A DNA stretch of 12,496 bases from Bacillota bacterium (GTDB lineage: Bacteria > Bacillota > Clostridia > Acetivibrionales > DSM-1351). Numbering within the stretch: position 1 is the stretch's first letter; each line of letters opens with the position of its first letter. The position numbers were made by a program, and so were the translations under genes. The stretch lies in contig JAEWOH010000006.1 of the NCBI GenBank assembly GCA_023460955.1, forward strand, positions 1 through 12,496, in the 5' to 3' direction. Positions 1 through 5,871 of this stretch are shown here, piece after piece. Below the pieces are notes generated by a model. The model searched no databases. It was given only the letters and a program-made list of their open reading frames with translations, and was not told where the DNA came from.

Positions 1-720
1 AGCATCAGCATTAAATATAATCGCACAAAAAATCAATATTACATAGATGATACCAGCCAAGAAAGTATGCGATATAGGGAGGCGTTGGATATATTCACGT
101 TGATGGATTTGAGTGGGCAACAATCACCACATATCATTTTTGAAAAAAGAAAACCGTTAGGAACTGAAAATATTCCTGCAATACTTAAAGCCATAAAAAA
201 CGATCAAACGGTACATTTTTGTTATCAGAAATTCTACGAAAGCTATGAGGAACAACGTAGTGTGAAACCATTATTTGTTAAAGAGTCTAATAACCGTTGG
301 TACATCGTGGGATATGATTTAGAAAAACAAGATTTACGCGTTTTTGGAATTGACCGTGTACAGCATCTGACGATCGGCAAAAAATATAAGACAAATCTTG
401 ATCTTGCAGATACGTTTCAATTATTTGAGCATTGTTTTGGCATAATATTGCCCGCAAAGAATGATCAGGTTGAAGAGATAGTCCTCTCTTATAAAGGTTT
501 TCAAGGGCAATACATAAAAACCATGCCGCTTCATCACACTCAGGAAATAGTTAAAGAAAACGACGATGAGGTAAGAATCAAAATACATATTTATGTCACG
601 CAAGACTTCATCATGGAGATCCTTTCTGCCGGTGCTTCGGTAAGCGTGATTTCACCAAGTACCTTACGTGATAGAATAACAATGGAATATAAAAAAGCGA
701 TAGCTAACGAGAACATTTAA
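1..720 (+). CDS. WYL-domain transcriptional regulator, 5' end cut by window
   Basis: The frame is open from base 1, with 22 codons before the first ATG at 67, so this is the C-terminal part of a longer protein (239 residues seen) and the ATG at 67 should not be taken as the start. Counting from that Met, residues about 36-105 form a WYL domain with the signature RWYIVGYD followed by a conserved FGIDR element. Residues about 135-215 fit the WCX C-terminal extension. WYL regulators usually have an N-terminal winged helix-turn-helix, which would lie upstream of the window. The WYL pocket is known to bind nucleic acid or nucleotide-like ligands, and such regulators often control defence or mobile-element genes. 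The gene is followed 18 bases later by a small unknown gene on the same strand, so the two are probably co-transcribed. The ligand and target are unknown. Confidence 0.85.
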   Translation, partial: SISIKYNRTKNQYYIDDTSQESMRYREALDIFTLMDLSGQQSPHIIFEKRKPLGTENIPAILKAIKNDQTVHFCYQKFYESYEEQRSVKPLFVKESNNRWYIVGYDLEKQDLRVFGIDRVQHLTIGKKYKTNLDLADTFQLFEHCFGIILPAKNDQVEEIVLSYKGFQGQYIKTMPLHHTQEIVKENDDEVRIKIHIYVTQDFIMEILSAGASVSVISPSTLRDRITMEYKKAIANENI

Positions 721-738
721 CTAAAAAATACTAATAAT

Positions 739-1143
739 ATGAGTCAATATCAAGAAATACCTTTATGTAATAAAATAGATAAGGTTTCTACAAAATTTGA
801 ATCTACTCTTCTGACAGGAAGTTATAGAATACTAAAAAATGATTTCTCAATAAATGATCTAGATGAACCTAATATTTACTTGAGGCTTCTTGAAGATTTA
901 GAAGAAGTAAAACGCCAAACTAGAGTTCTTTTTATTCATGTAGTGCTAAACAAAGTATGTATCGAAGAGAGGAAAATATATTTGTTTAATACGCCTTATC
1001 AAGCCAATATGTCTTATTCAGGTGTTATGAAAAAGGAAGGCATCTTTTACCTAAAAGATGAAGACGGTGATTTAAAAGAAGTTTTTGATTCTGAAAATTT
1101 TCAGCAATTTATTGACGATCAGTATTGGGAATTGTATGACTAG
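739..1143 (+). CDS. Hypothetical protein, 134 residues
   Basis: I do not recognise a family. The ATG at 739 follows the WYL regulator stop by 18 bases and codon use looks normal, so a two-gene operon is likely. The product is soluble-looking, with no signal peptide or membrane segment. It carries an acidic C-terminal third (KDEDGDLKEVFDSENFQQF) and alternating hydrophobic stretches around residues 60-78 (TRVLFIHVVLNKV) that suggest beta strands. Its stop codon lies in the sequence ATGACTAG, so another ATG overlaps the end in a different frame, as in translationally coupled gene pairs, but the following frame is only 23 codons long. A role as partner or target of the WYL regulator is only a guess from position. 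Confidence 0.65.
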   Translation: MSQYQEIPLCNKIDKVSTKFESTLLTGSYRILKNDFSINDLDEPNIYLRLLEDLEEVKRQTRVLFIHVVLNKVCIEERKIYLFNTPYQANMSYSGVMKKEGIFYLKDEDGDLKEVFDSENFQQFIDDQYWELYD

Positions 1144-1351
1144 GCAGTCAGGAATAATTTCAGAAAATATTGATGATTTAAGAATTTTTATTAAGTTTGA
1201 AACATGAATCATAAATACTTGAATTATAATAAATTAATAACTTTAATTAAATAATATAACGATAAAAAATATTGAGATAGTCTATGATAATAAAGAATCT
1301 ATTCTTAAGAGTTCGGATGACTTAGCAAAACATCTATCTAGAGACTTATAA
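1136..1351 (+). pseudogene. Possible decayed gene coupled to the 134-residue gene
   Basis: An ATG at 1136 overlaps the previous stop (ATGACTAG) and opens a 23-codon frame ending at 1207. Between about 1256 and 1351 a second, startless frame reads ITIKNIEIVYDNKESILKSS and on to DDLAKHLSRDL before a stop. Both pieces have a protein-like composition, while the 48 bases between them are nearly pure AT with several stops. Together they could be the two ends of a small gene that once followed the 134-residue gene and has decayed. Chance open frames in AT-rich DNA are an equally fair explanation. Confidence 0.25.
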
Positions 1352-1420
1352 CGTATTAAAGCATGCTTATTTGTAGCCATATGAACTTTAGGTTAATAAC
1401 TTCTAATCAAATATAAACAC

Positions 1421-1447
1421 AATTAGTGCAATACAACTGCACTAATT
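1421..1447. terminator. Hairpin in the convergent gap (possible terminator)
   Basis: A perfect 10-bp inverted repeat, AATTAGTGCA and TGCACTAATT, encloses a 7-base loop. It lies 58 bases past the HipT stop (minus strand) and downstream of the 134-residue gene (plus strand), so it could end transcription from both sides. Neither side has a clean run of T, so a rho-independent function is uncertain. The remainder of the 1144-1505 gap shows only AT-rich sequence and the broken reading frames listed separately. Confidence 0.4.
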
Positions 1448-1505
1448 AACCTACTTAATAAATAACATTATAATGTACACTCAATATTCAAAAGTATATA
1501 ACCTC

Positions 1506-2432
1506 TTACAATCCAATTTGATTTAACTTAAGTTTATAAATCTCCTTATACCTTTCCTTATATTCTTCAGTCAAGAAGCTTCTATTGATAAATTCTGCAA
1601 CCTTATCCGATTGTTTTGAAAAATCTTTATAAATATTATCACGCACCAAATTTGACAAACCTAAACTCAGAGCAAATTGATCAAAATCTGATCTTTTAAC
1701 TTTACGTTTTCGACCACCTAAGTTCAATGCCAAATCTTCCTTGTCTTTTGGGTAGATAAGATTTACATTCAATAGATCATAAGCTTGAGATAAGAATATT
1801 CCTTTATCTGTATATATAAGTGAAAAGTTCTTGAGATGCATATCATTATTTCCAGTCAAAAAACTGAATAATACCAATCTAAAATACTTTATTACATCTA
1901 ATCCAGAGTTAGTAGCATATTTCCTGATAATCTTACCTACACGCTCATAAGAACCATTATATTTTTGTTCAGTAAGCAGCTCTGAAAGTTGACATAAGTC
2001 TTCTACATGAATCTTCTTGCCTTTATTCCGATCAAAACGCTTTGTTAAGTAAGCTAATTCGCCAGTAGATGTCTTGATTAAAGTGTGTGCTGCAGTTTCA
2101 ATTTTAAATAATTTAGCTAAATGCATCGTCAAATCTTCCACCTCAGGCATAAAAGCAAAATCTGGAGACTGCGGTTTCAAAATATAATCACCCCAAAGAC
2201 CTACTAAAGTTAATCGCCTATTCCCTTTTTCACCGTTCAAACTAAGTGAAATCTTCGGCTGAACGCCTGTCAAAGCTAACCTTTCATTTACGGTAATCTG
2301 CGCAAGCTTATCTAATTTTTCTTTATCCAACTCAAGTACAGGAACAGTAGTTGTACCAAAAAACTTTTTTGAACAATTAGGATGATAATCACCTGCTTCT
2401 ACAGGTTTATAACAAAATAAACAATTAGCCAT
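1506..2432 (-). CDS. hipT: HipT-like serine/threonine kinase toxin (HipA C-terminal kinase)
   Basis: This 308-residue HipA-fold kinase lacks the N-terminal HipA subdomain, which is a separate upstream gene, as in HipBST systems. The ATG at 2432 is preferred over an in-frame ATG at 2471 because GGAGGAGG lies five bases before it. It overlaps the HipS-like gene by 8 bases (ATGGCTAA). By comparison with E. coli HipA: the Gly-rich loop is LALTGVQPK (residues 52-60), the ATP lysine is probably K86 in YILKP, KRFDR is at 131-135, the catalytic loop is NNDMHLKN with D197 and N202, and the metal-binding Asp is D219 in AYDLLN. HipA kinases phosphorylate aminoacyl-tRNA synthetases (GltX by HipA, TrpS by EPEC HipT); the target here is unknown. 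Two oddities are an N-terminal C4-x2-C7...H17-x2-C20 knuckle, and Ala53 where HipA has autophosphorylated Ser150. Confidence 0.88.
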   Translation of the reverse strand: MANCLFCYKPVEAGDYHPNCSKKFFGTTTVPVLELDKEKLDKLAQITVNERLALTGVQPKISLSLNGEKGNRRLTLVGLWGDYILKPQSPDFAFMPEVEDLTMHLAKLFKIETAAHTLIKTSTGELAYLTKRFDRNKGKKIHVEDLCQLSELLTEQKYNGSYERVGKIIRKYATNSGLDVIKYFRLVLFSFLTGNNDMHLKNFSLIYTDKGIFLSQAYDLLNVNLIYPKDKEDLALNLGGRKRKVKRSDFDQFALSLGLSNLVRDNIYKDFSKQSDKVAEFINRSFLTEEYKERYKEIYKLKLNQIGL

Positions 2433-2760
2433 TATGATCCTCCTCCATCGGATATACATAAACGGCCCCAATCGTATCTCTACATAAGTTTATGAGCAAT
2501 TCAAAACGGTCTCTAGGGTTCAACTTCCAATGTTTTTCGCCAATTTCTAAAAGCCATCCTTCCGGAATTAGACCATCGAAAAATGGGAATAACACTTTAC
2601 TATGATAGGTTTGACTGGAAAGTGGAATTGTTAAACTGATAGGCTTCGGCTCTATAGAATTAAGGTATTTCTCATCGTAACGATAAGTAAAACCACCATC
2701 TGCTTCTGCTAGATATCCAGCCAACTGATTTTGATAATATATTTTTGCTTGACGTGCCAT
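2425..2760 (-). CDS. hipS: HipS-like protein: stand-alone HipA N-terminal subdomain
   Basis: The 111 residues match the N-terminal subdomain that is fused to the kinase in classical HipA. Residues 5-35 form the first strands (KIYYQNQLAGYLAE); then comes the conserved core PISLTIPLSSQTY (40-52), LFPFFDGLIPEGWLL (57-71) and RDTIGAVYVYP near the end. In the EPEC HipBST system the equivalent small protein HipS, rather than HipB, neutralises the kinase, with a tryptophan entering the active site; W69 in LIPEGW is a plausible counterpart here (inference). The ATG shares one base with the HipB stop (TAATG), and the 3' end overlaps the kinase gene by 8 bases, so all three are likely translated in a coupled way. 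Automatic annotation often labels such genes 'HipA N-terminal domain protein' and misses the antitoxin role. Confidence 0.85.
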   Translation of the reverse strand: MARQAKIYYQNQLAGYLAEADGGFTYRYDEKYLNSIEPKPISLTIPLSSQTYHSKVLFPFFDGLIPEGWLLEIGEKHWKLNPRDRFELLINLCRDTIGAVYVYPMEEDHNG

Positions 2761-2963
2761 TAGTCTCTACTTTTATCTGTCACACCAACTTCCTTACCAA
2801 ATAAAGCTAATACATCGTTAACTTTGTCCAAACGAAGCGTTTTTTTCCCTTGTTCCAAATCACGAACAAAGCGTAAACCAACCCCGGCATTTAATGCTAA
2901 ATCCTCTTGAGTGAGCTTAAGTTCTTTCCTTTTTTGTTTAACAAATTTTCGTAAAGAATCCAT
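2760..2963 (-). CDS. hipB: HipB-like XRE-family repressor
   Basis: This 67-residue protein is almost entirely one XRE/HTH_3 domain. The helix-turn-helix covers about residues 17-41 (LTQEDLALNAGVGLRFVRDL then EQGKK), followed by helices ending in VNDVLALFGKEVGV, the usual C-terminal part of HipB-type repressors. It is the first gene of the toxin-antitoxin operon and should autoregulate it by binding the three palindromes immediately upstream, one of which almost abuts its start codon. The stop codon overlaps the start of the next gene (TAATG). In tripartite HipBST systems HipB mainly supplies DNA binding and strengthens the effect of HipS; in two-gene HipBA systems HipB is the antitoxin itself. 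Which applies here cannot be read from sequence. Confidence 0.85.
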   Translation of the reverse strand: MDSLRKFVKQKRKELKLTQEDLALNAGVGLRFVRDLEQGKKTLRLDKVNDVLALFGKEVGVTDKSRD

Positions 2964-2966
2964 AAT

Positions 2967-2984
2967 TATACCTTTTCTGATATA
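2967..2984. promoter_or_regulatory. Operator 1 of the hip operon (start-proximal)
   Basis: The 18-bp site TATACCTTTTCTGATATA has the same 7-4-7 layout as the two sites further upstream, with the right arm degenerate. It lies three bases before the hipB start codon on the minus strand and so covers the ribosome-binding region. A HipB-type repressor bound here could block initiation. E. coli HipB sites (TATCC-N8-GGATA) have the same total length of 18 bp. It is the weakest match of the three. Confidence 0.55.
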
Positions 2985-3006
2985 AATATAGGTAAAATTT
3001 AATAAT

Positions 3007-3024
3007 TATACTATTTCGGGTATA
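3007..3024. promoter_or_regulatory. Operator 2 of the hip operon
   Basis: TATACTATTTCGGGTATA is an imperfect 18-bp palindrome with a perfect right half-site GGGTATA. It begins exactly 40 bp from operators 1 and 3, so the three sites are about four helical turns apart. A near-consensus Bacteroidota -7 box (TATATTTA on the minus strand, 2990-2983) lies between operators 1 and 2, which would place the promoter within the repressor array. Confidence 0.7.
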
Positions 3025-3043
3025 AAAAGTGTATAAATTAAGA

Positions 3044-3067
3044 TATTATACCCTAAAGGGTATAATA
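3044..3067. promoter_or_regulatory. Operator 3 of the hip operon (perfect palindrome)
   Basis: The core TATACCCTAAAGGGTATA (3047-3064) is a palindrome with 7-bp arms that extend to 10 bp each (3044-3053 and 3058-3067) around the spacer TAAA. It ends three bases before the stop codon of the upstream 345-residue gene, so the whole 107-bp gap is taken up by regulatory DNA. It matches the shape of E. coli HipB operators but with arms TATACC/GGTATA. This is likely the highest-affinity site. Confidence 0.8.
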
Positions 3068-3070
3068 AAG

Positions 3071-4108
3071 TTAAGTAAATTCCTTAGGATTTATAGTTAT
3101 TAATCCTGCTAATTTTGTTTTAATGGCTTCTGAAGCACCTTTTCGCTTCTTACGAATTTTGTCTATAATATTCTCTAAAGTCCATTCACCGCCCCATTCT
3201 ATATGCTTTATAACATGTTCTAACCAATTCTTAGAATCATTCTCATCTAGATATTCGGACAAGTTGAATAAAACAAAATATACATTCTGCATATTGCCCT
3301 TTTTAATTTTCAATCTAGCTCTAGACTGATGCCCTTGAAAAATATTAACAAACGAGTTTCGTTCTATATACTCAAATACATCATTAGCTATTACTGTATA
3401 AATATTGTCAAAGACGTTAGAATTAGGTAGAATACTACCACTCAAAATTAAATCTTCTTGATCTTTATTTACTTGATTTACACGATTTCTAATAAAAAAC
3501 TCTCTTATTAACTCATTTATGTAAGTAGATAAGTCTTTATGGTAGGATTTTATGTATTGGAAATTTTCATGAATAAATTTTTCCTTAGCGGTATACAGTT
3601 CATCCAATATTTGTTTTTGAATATTTAAATTAGGTTCTAAAACCTTCTGTTCTTGAGCATTCCTTTCTACTAGAATTCTAAACTCATCTTCAGGCATACT
3701 ATAAGCAGGGGACTCAAGTGCCCTATCGTAAGACTCATACTCTTGCCTTATTGCTGTAGTTTTCTTTAATTGAGCCTGATAATCTCGTTCCAAAGAATTT
3801 CTCTTATGCTCAAATAAAACTTGGAAAACATTTTCGTTGCCTTTCATATCATAAAAGTTGATCAACTCACAAAATCGTTCCTTTTTCTTCAAAAGAACAT
3901 CATACAGATTTATATACACTTCACTTGATGAATCAACAATCTCCTTAAGGATAATTCCGTTTAAATCTTTATCACTCAAAATTGATATCACCCTTTTTTG
4001 AACTTCAACTACTTCATCCCAAGATGGAGAATTCTTTGAATATATTGATTCAGTAATTTTAATATATAGATCAATTGTGTTCAGTACGTCGTAAATTGAT
4101 TTTGCCAT
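3071..4108 (-). CDS. Hypothetical integrase-linked protein, 345 residues
   Basis: I do not recognise a family. The gene starts three bases after the integrase stop, so the two are almost certainly one transcript. The product has no signal peptide or membrane segment. Residues about 95-185 are charged and helix-rich and probably form a coiled coil (HKRNSLERDYQAQLKKTTA is a sample). Residues 265-345 are a separate basic C-terminal region with two conserved-looking tryptophans (W295, W305) and an IIDKIRKKRKGASEAIKTK tail that could bind DNA. In Bacteroidota elements small genes joined to the integrase often aid excision or are cargo controlled with it; neither role can be proved here. It might also be an effector of the island, since no known defence motif is visible but the protein is large and highly charged. 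Confidence 0.7.
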   Translation of the reverse strand: MAKSIYDVLNTIDLYIKITESIYSKNSPSWDEVVEVQKRVISILSDKDLNGIILKEIVDSSSEVYINLYDVLLKKKERFCELINFYDMKGNENVFQVLFEHKRNSLERDYQAQLKKTTAIRQEYESYDRALESPAYSMPEDEFRILVERNAQEQKVLEPNLNIQKQILDELYTAKEKFIHENFQYIKSYHKDLSTYINELIREFFIRNRVNQVNKDQEDLILSGSILPNSNVFDNIYTVIANDVFEYIERNSFVNIFQGHQSRARLKIKKGNMQNVYFVLFNLSEYLDENDSKNWLEHVIKHIEWGGEWTLENIIDKIRKKRKGASEAIKTKLAGLITINPKEFT

Positions 4109-4111
4109 AAC

Positions 4112-5398
4112 TTACATTTTATTAAATATCTCCATAGCCTTAGAACGCATTGAATCAACCGTATCTATATATGGCCGCATTGAATCATAGTCAGAATGTC
4201 CAGTCCATTTCATCATTATATGAACAGGAATTCCCATGTATAATCCATTACAAATAAAACTTCGACGCCCTATATGAGATGTGATATAAGAATACATTGG
4301 TTTAACAGTTTCGATTCTTTCATTTCCTCTAAAAGAAACTTCTTTAATAGTGTCATTAAAACCTACCAACTCTCCTAATTCTTTTAAATATTCATTGTAT
4401 TTCTGATTCGATATAACTGGTAGCACCTTGTTTTTGGGGAAACGAGTGTATCTATATTTATCAATAATTGCTCTTGTATGATCATTGAGCTCAACAATAA
4501 TTTTATCATCGGTCTTCTTAGTAATAAATTCTAAAGAATCAGATTTCATATCGTCCCAAGTCAGGGCGTATAAATCAGAATAACGCATCCCTGAAAAACA
4601 AGAAAAAATAAGCACATCTCTAACTCTTTCTAAATATTGTTTTTCACCAGGTATTTGAAAGCTTTTAATCCTATCAATATTATCTTTAGTTAAGAAAATG
4701 ACCTTTTTACTTACTTTTTTAATTTTCGGAAAGTAAGACTTGTAATTATCATTTGAGATGAAACCTTTATTTACACCCCATTTCAAAAAGCGTTTTAAAA
4801 ACTTCAAATGCTTTTCGAGCGTCGTATTTTTATATTTATGTTTAGTTATCAGATAATCTAAATATTTGTCAAGCTTCTTATGATCGAAACTATCTAATGA
4901 AATACGACGATCAAATTTTTCCAAATTATTGCGCAAGGTGGTGTACTTTTTAATTGTACTAATTGTCCAATTATCCTCCTTTGCGCATTCTCTTATAAAT
5001 TGATTGAAGGTTTCAAAGAAATTTATCTTGGTGGTTTTATTTTCAACAATTAGAGTCTGAATCTTATTTCTTGCGTTTATCTCATCCTTAAGAACTGATA
5101 GAGACGGAATTTCTTCCTTTACCTCATAAACTTTGAAGATATCTTGAATGATACTTTCCATCTTAACCAAAGATGCGTTGATTTCACTTGCTGACTGCTT
5201 TAATTTATTAGTTGTTGAAGGCTTCACTCTTTGCTTACCTTCATCCCACTTAATTAAATCCACACGATACCCTGTTGACAAATCAAGACGTTCACCAGCA
5301 TATATAACACGAACTCGAATTGGTAGATTTTCTACTATTTCAAAACCATTCTTTTTTCTCTTTTCAAGGGAGAATATTATGTTGCGTTTGATAATCAT
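4112..5398 (-). CDS. Tyrosine recombinase / phage-type integrase
   Basis: This 428-residue protein is the usual length for Bacteroidota element integrases. Residues about 1-60 form an Arm DNA-binding domain (IRVRVIYAGERLDLSTGY). Residues about 125-215 are the SAM-like core-binding domain, and about 230-428 the catalytic domain. The catalytic residues are visible: R272 in SGMRYSDL, a lysine at 294-295 in ITKKTDD, H375 and R378 in SHIGRRSF, H401 in WTGHSDYDS, and the nucleophile Y410 in MRPYIDT. All are intact, so the enzyme should be active. It would catalyse site-specific insertion and excision of the surrounding element. Repeats of TTGGGTGT/ACACCCAA immediately upstream of the start are good candidates for its arm sites. 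It heads an apparent operon with the 345-residue gene, and no clear terminator separates them from the hip operon. Confidence 0.93.
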   Translation of the reverse strand: MIIKRNIIFSLEKRKKNGFEIVENLPIRVRVIYAGERLDLSTGYRVDLIKWDEGKQRVKPSTTNKLKQSASEINASLVKMESIIQDIFKVYEVKEEIPSLSVLKDEINARNKIQTLIVENKTTKINFFETFNQFIRECAKEDNWTISTIKKYTTLRNNLEKFDRRISLDSFDHKKLDKYLDYLITKHKYKNTTLEKHLKFLKRFLKWGVNKGFISNDNYKSYFPKIKKVSKKVIFLTKDNIDRIKSFQIPGEKQYLERVRDVLIFSCFSGMRYSDLYALTWDDMKSDSLEFITKKTDDKIIVELNDHTRAIIDKYRYTRFPKNKVLPVISNQKYNEYLKELGELVGFNDTIKEVSFRGNERIETVKPMYSYITSHIGRRSFICNGLYMGIPVHIMMKWTGHSDYDSMRPYIDTVDSMRSKAMEIFNKM

Positions 5399-5400
5399 TT

Positions 5401-5440
5401 TTGGGTGTAAGTTTTAATCCACACCCAAATTTACACCCAA
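5401..5440. repeat. Clustered TTGGGTGT repeats upstream of integrase (possible arm sites)
   Basis: The 8-mer TTGGGTGT occurs once on the plus strand (5401-5408) and twice inverted as ACACCCAA (5421-5428 and 5433-5440). The two inverted copies are 12 bp apart and share flanking bases (ACACCCAAATT and ACACCCAATTT). Three copies in 40 bp between the integrase start and its presumed promoter suggest binding sites of the integrase arm domain or of an autoregulator. Confidence 0.5.
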
Positions 5441-5548
5441 TTTTTGTAAATACCTAAAAACAAAAAAGAACACATAAAAAACTAAACATCTATATATCAG
5501 ACTGTTAAAACAAAAACTAAACACTCACAAAATCATAAAAATACATAT

Positions 5549-5566
5549 AAAAAGAGCCTCCGGCTC
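5549..5566 (-). terminator. Short hairpin terminator reading leftward
   Basis: On the minus strand GAGCC-GGA-GGCTC is followed directly by TTTTTATATG, the form of an intrinsic terminator (stem 5566-5554). It would stop transcripts entering from the right before they reach the integrase gene. No minus-strand gene lies immediately upstream, so it may act as insulation at the edge of the element. Confidence 0.5.
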
Positions 5567-5573
5567 CACAACA

Positions 5574-5624
5574 AAAGCTCACAAAGAACTGTAATACAGA
5601 AAGTTGTGAGCTTTATTTTTTATT
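5574..5624 (+). terminator. Long hairpin with T tract
   Basis: An 11-bp perfect stem (AAAGCTCACAA with TTGTGAGCTTT, 5574-5584 and 5604-5614) encloses 19 bases that contain a smaller hairpin (CTGTA/TACAG), and is followed by ATTTTTTATT. This fits an intrinsic terminator on the plus strand, or the end of a small RNA. No plus-strand gene precedes it closely, which makes its purpose unclear. Confidence 0.5.
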
Positions 5625-5871
5625 CAGGGGTTGTATGAGGGGCAGAATTAACTTTCAAAGAATATTTGACTCCTTTGTAACAGAAAGTATAAATCGTTAC
5701 AATAGATCATAATAATTGAATTTTCCCTCACCTTAATTTTCATAAAATATTTTGTTTTAATTTCACTACTGTATTTTAAGCATTGATCGATCTAACTTCT
5801 TTTAATTTTAAGCAGAAAACTGTTAAATACACAATTTTCAATAATTTAGGATAAATACCAATTTTAGCAAC

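Larger units (their letters stand above)
1..5620. mobile_element. Right end of a probable integrated element or genomic island (left end outside window)
   Basis: The grouping is inferred from a tyrosine recombinase at the right edge with repeat-rich DNA just outside its start codon, followed inward by accessory genes: an unknown protein, a HipBST-type toxin-antitoxin operon, a WYL regulator and a small unknown protein. The stretch is visibly more AT-rich than the purN-purH side and holds no housekeeping gene. Integrases of this class usually sit beside one attachment site, so the right junction should lie between about 5,440 and 5,640. The exact border is not visible, because the other end, and so the flanking direct repeat, is outside the window. 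No tRNA gene is seen at the presumed junction. Confidence 0.45.
5441..5871. other. Gene-free junction region
   Basis: Apart from the two hairpins at 5554-5566 and 5574-5614, this stretch holds AT-rich DNA without a convincing reading frame, tRNA or promoter consensus. It is where the attachment site of the element should lie, but no direct repeat of it is found elsewhere in the window. The sequence from about 5625 (CAGGGGTTGTATGAGGGGCA) is less AT-rich and may mark a change of origin. Confidence 0.4.

Noticed and set aside
2433..2471. Upstream ATG giving the kinase 13 extra residues
   Set aside because: The ATG at 2432 has a strong GGAGGAGG at the right distance, and the protein from there begins with the conserved Cys knuckle; the extra residues come from the overlapping HipS gene.
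2964..3070. CRISPR-like or iteron array, because of the regular 40-bp spacing
   Set aside because: Only three short degenerate palindromes are present, directly before a HipB gene; operators explain them fully.
5148..5417. Plus-strand frame of 89 codons over the integrase 5' end
   Set aside because: It lies antisense to the integrase Arm domain and has no recognisable features, so it is treated as a shadow frame.
5549..5624. Possible tRNA or tmRNA 3' end at the presumed attachment site
   Set aside because: The sequence CCGGCTCCACAAC is suggestive, but no acceptor, D, anticodon or T stem can be built; two simple hairpins explain it better.
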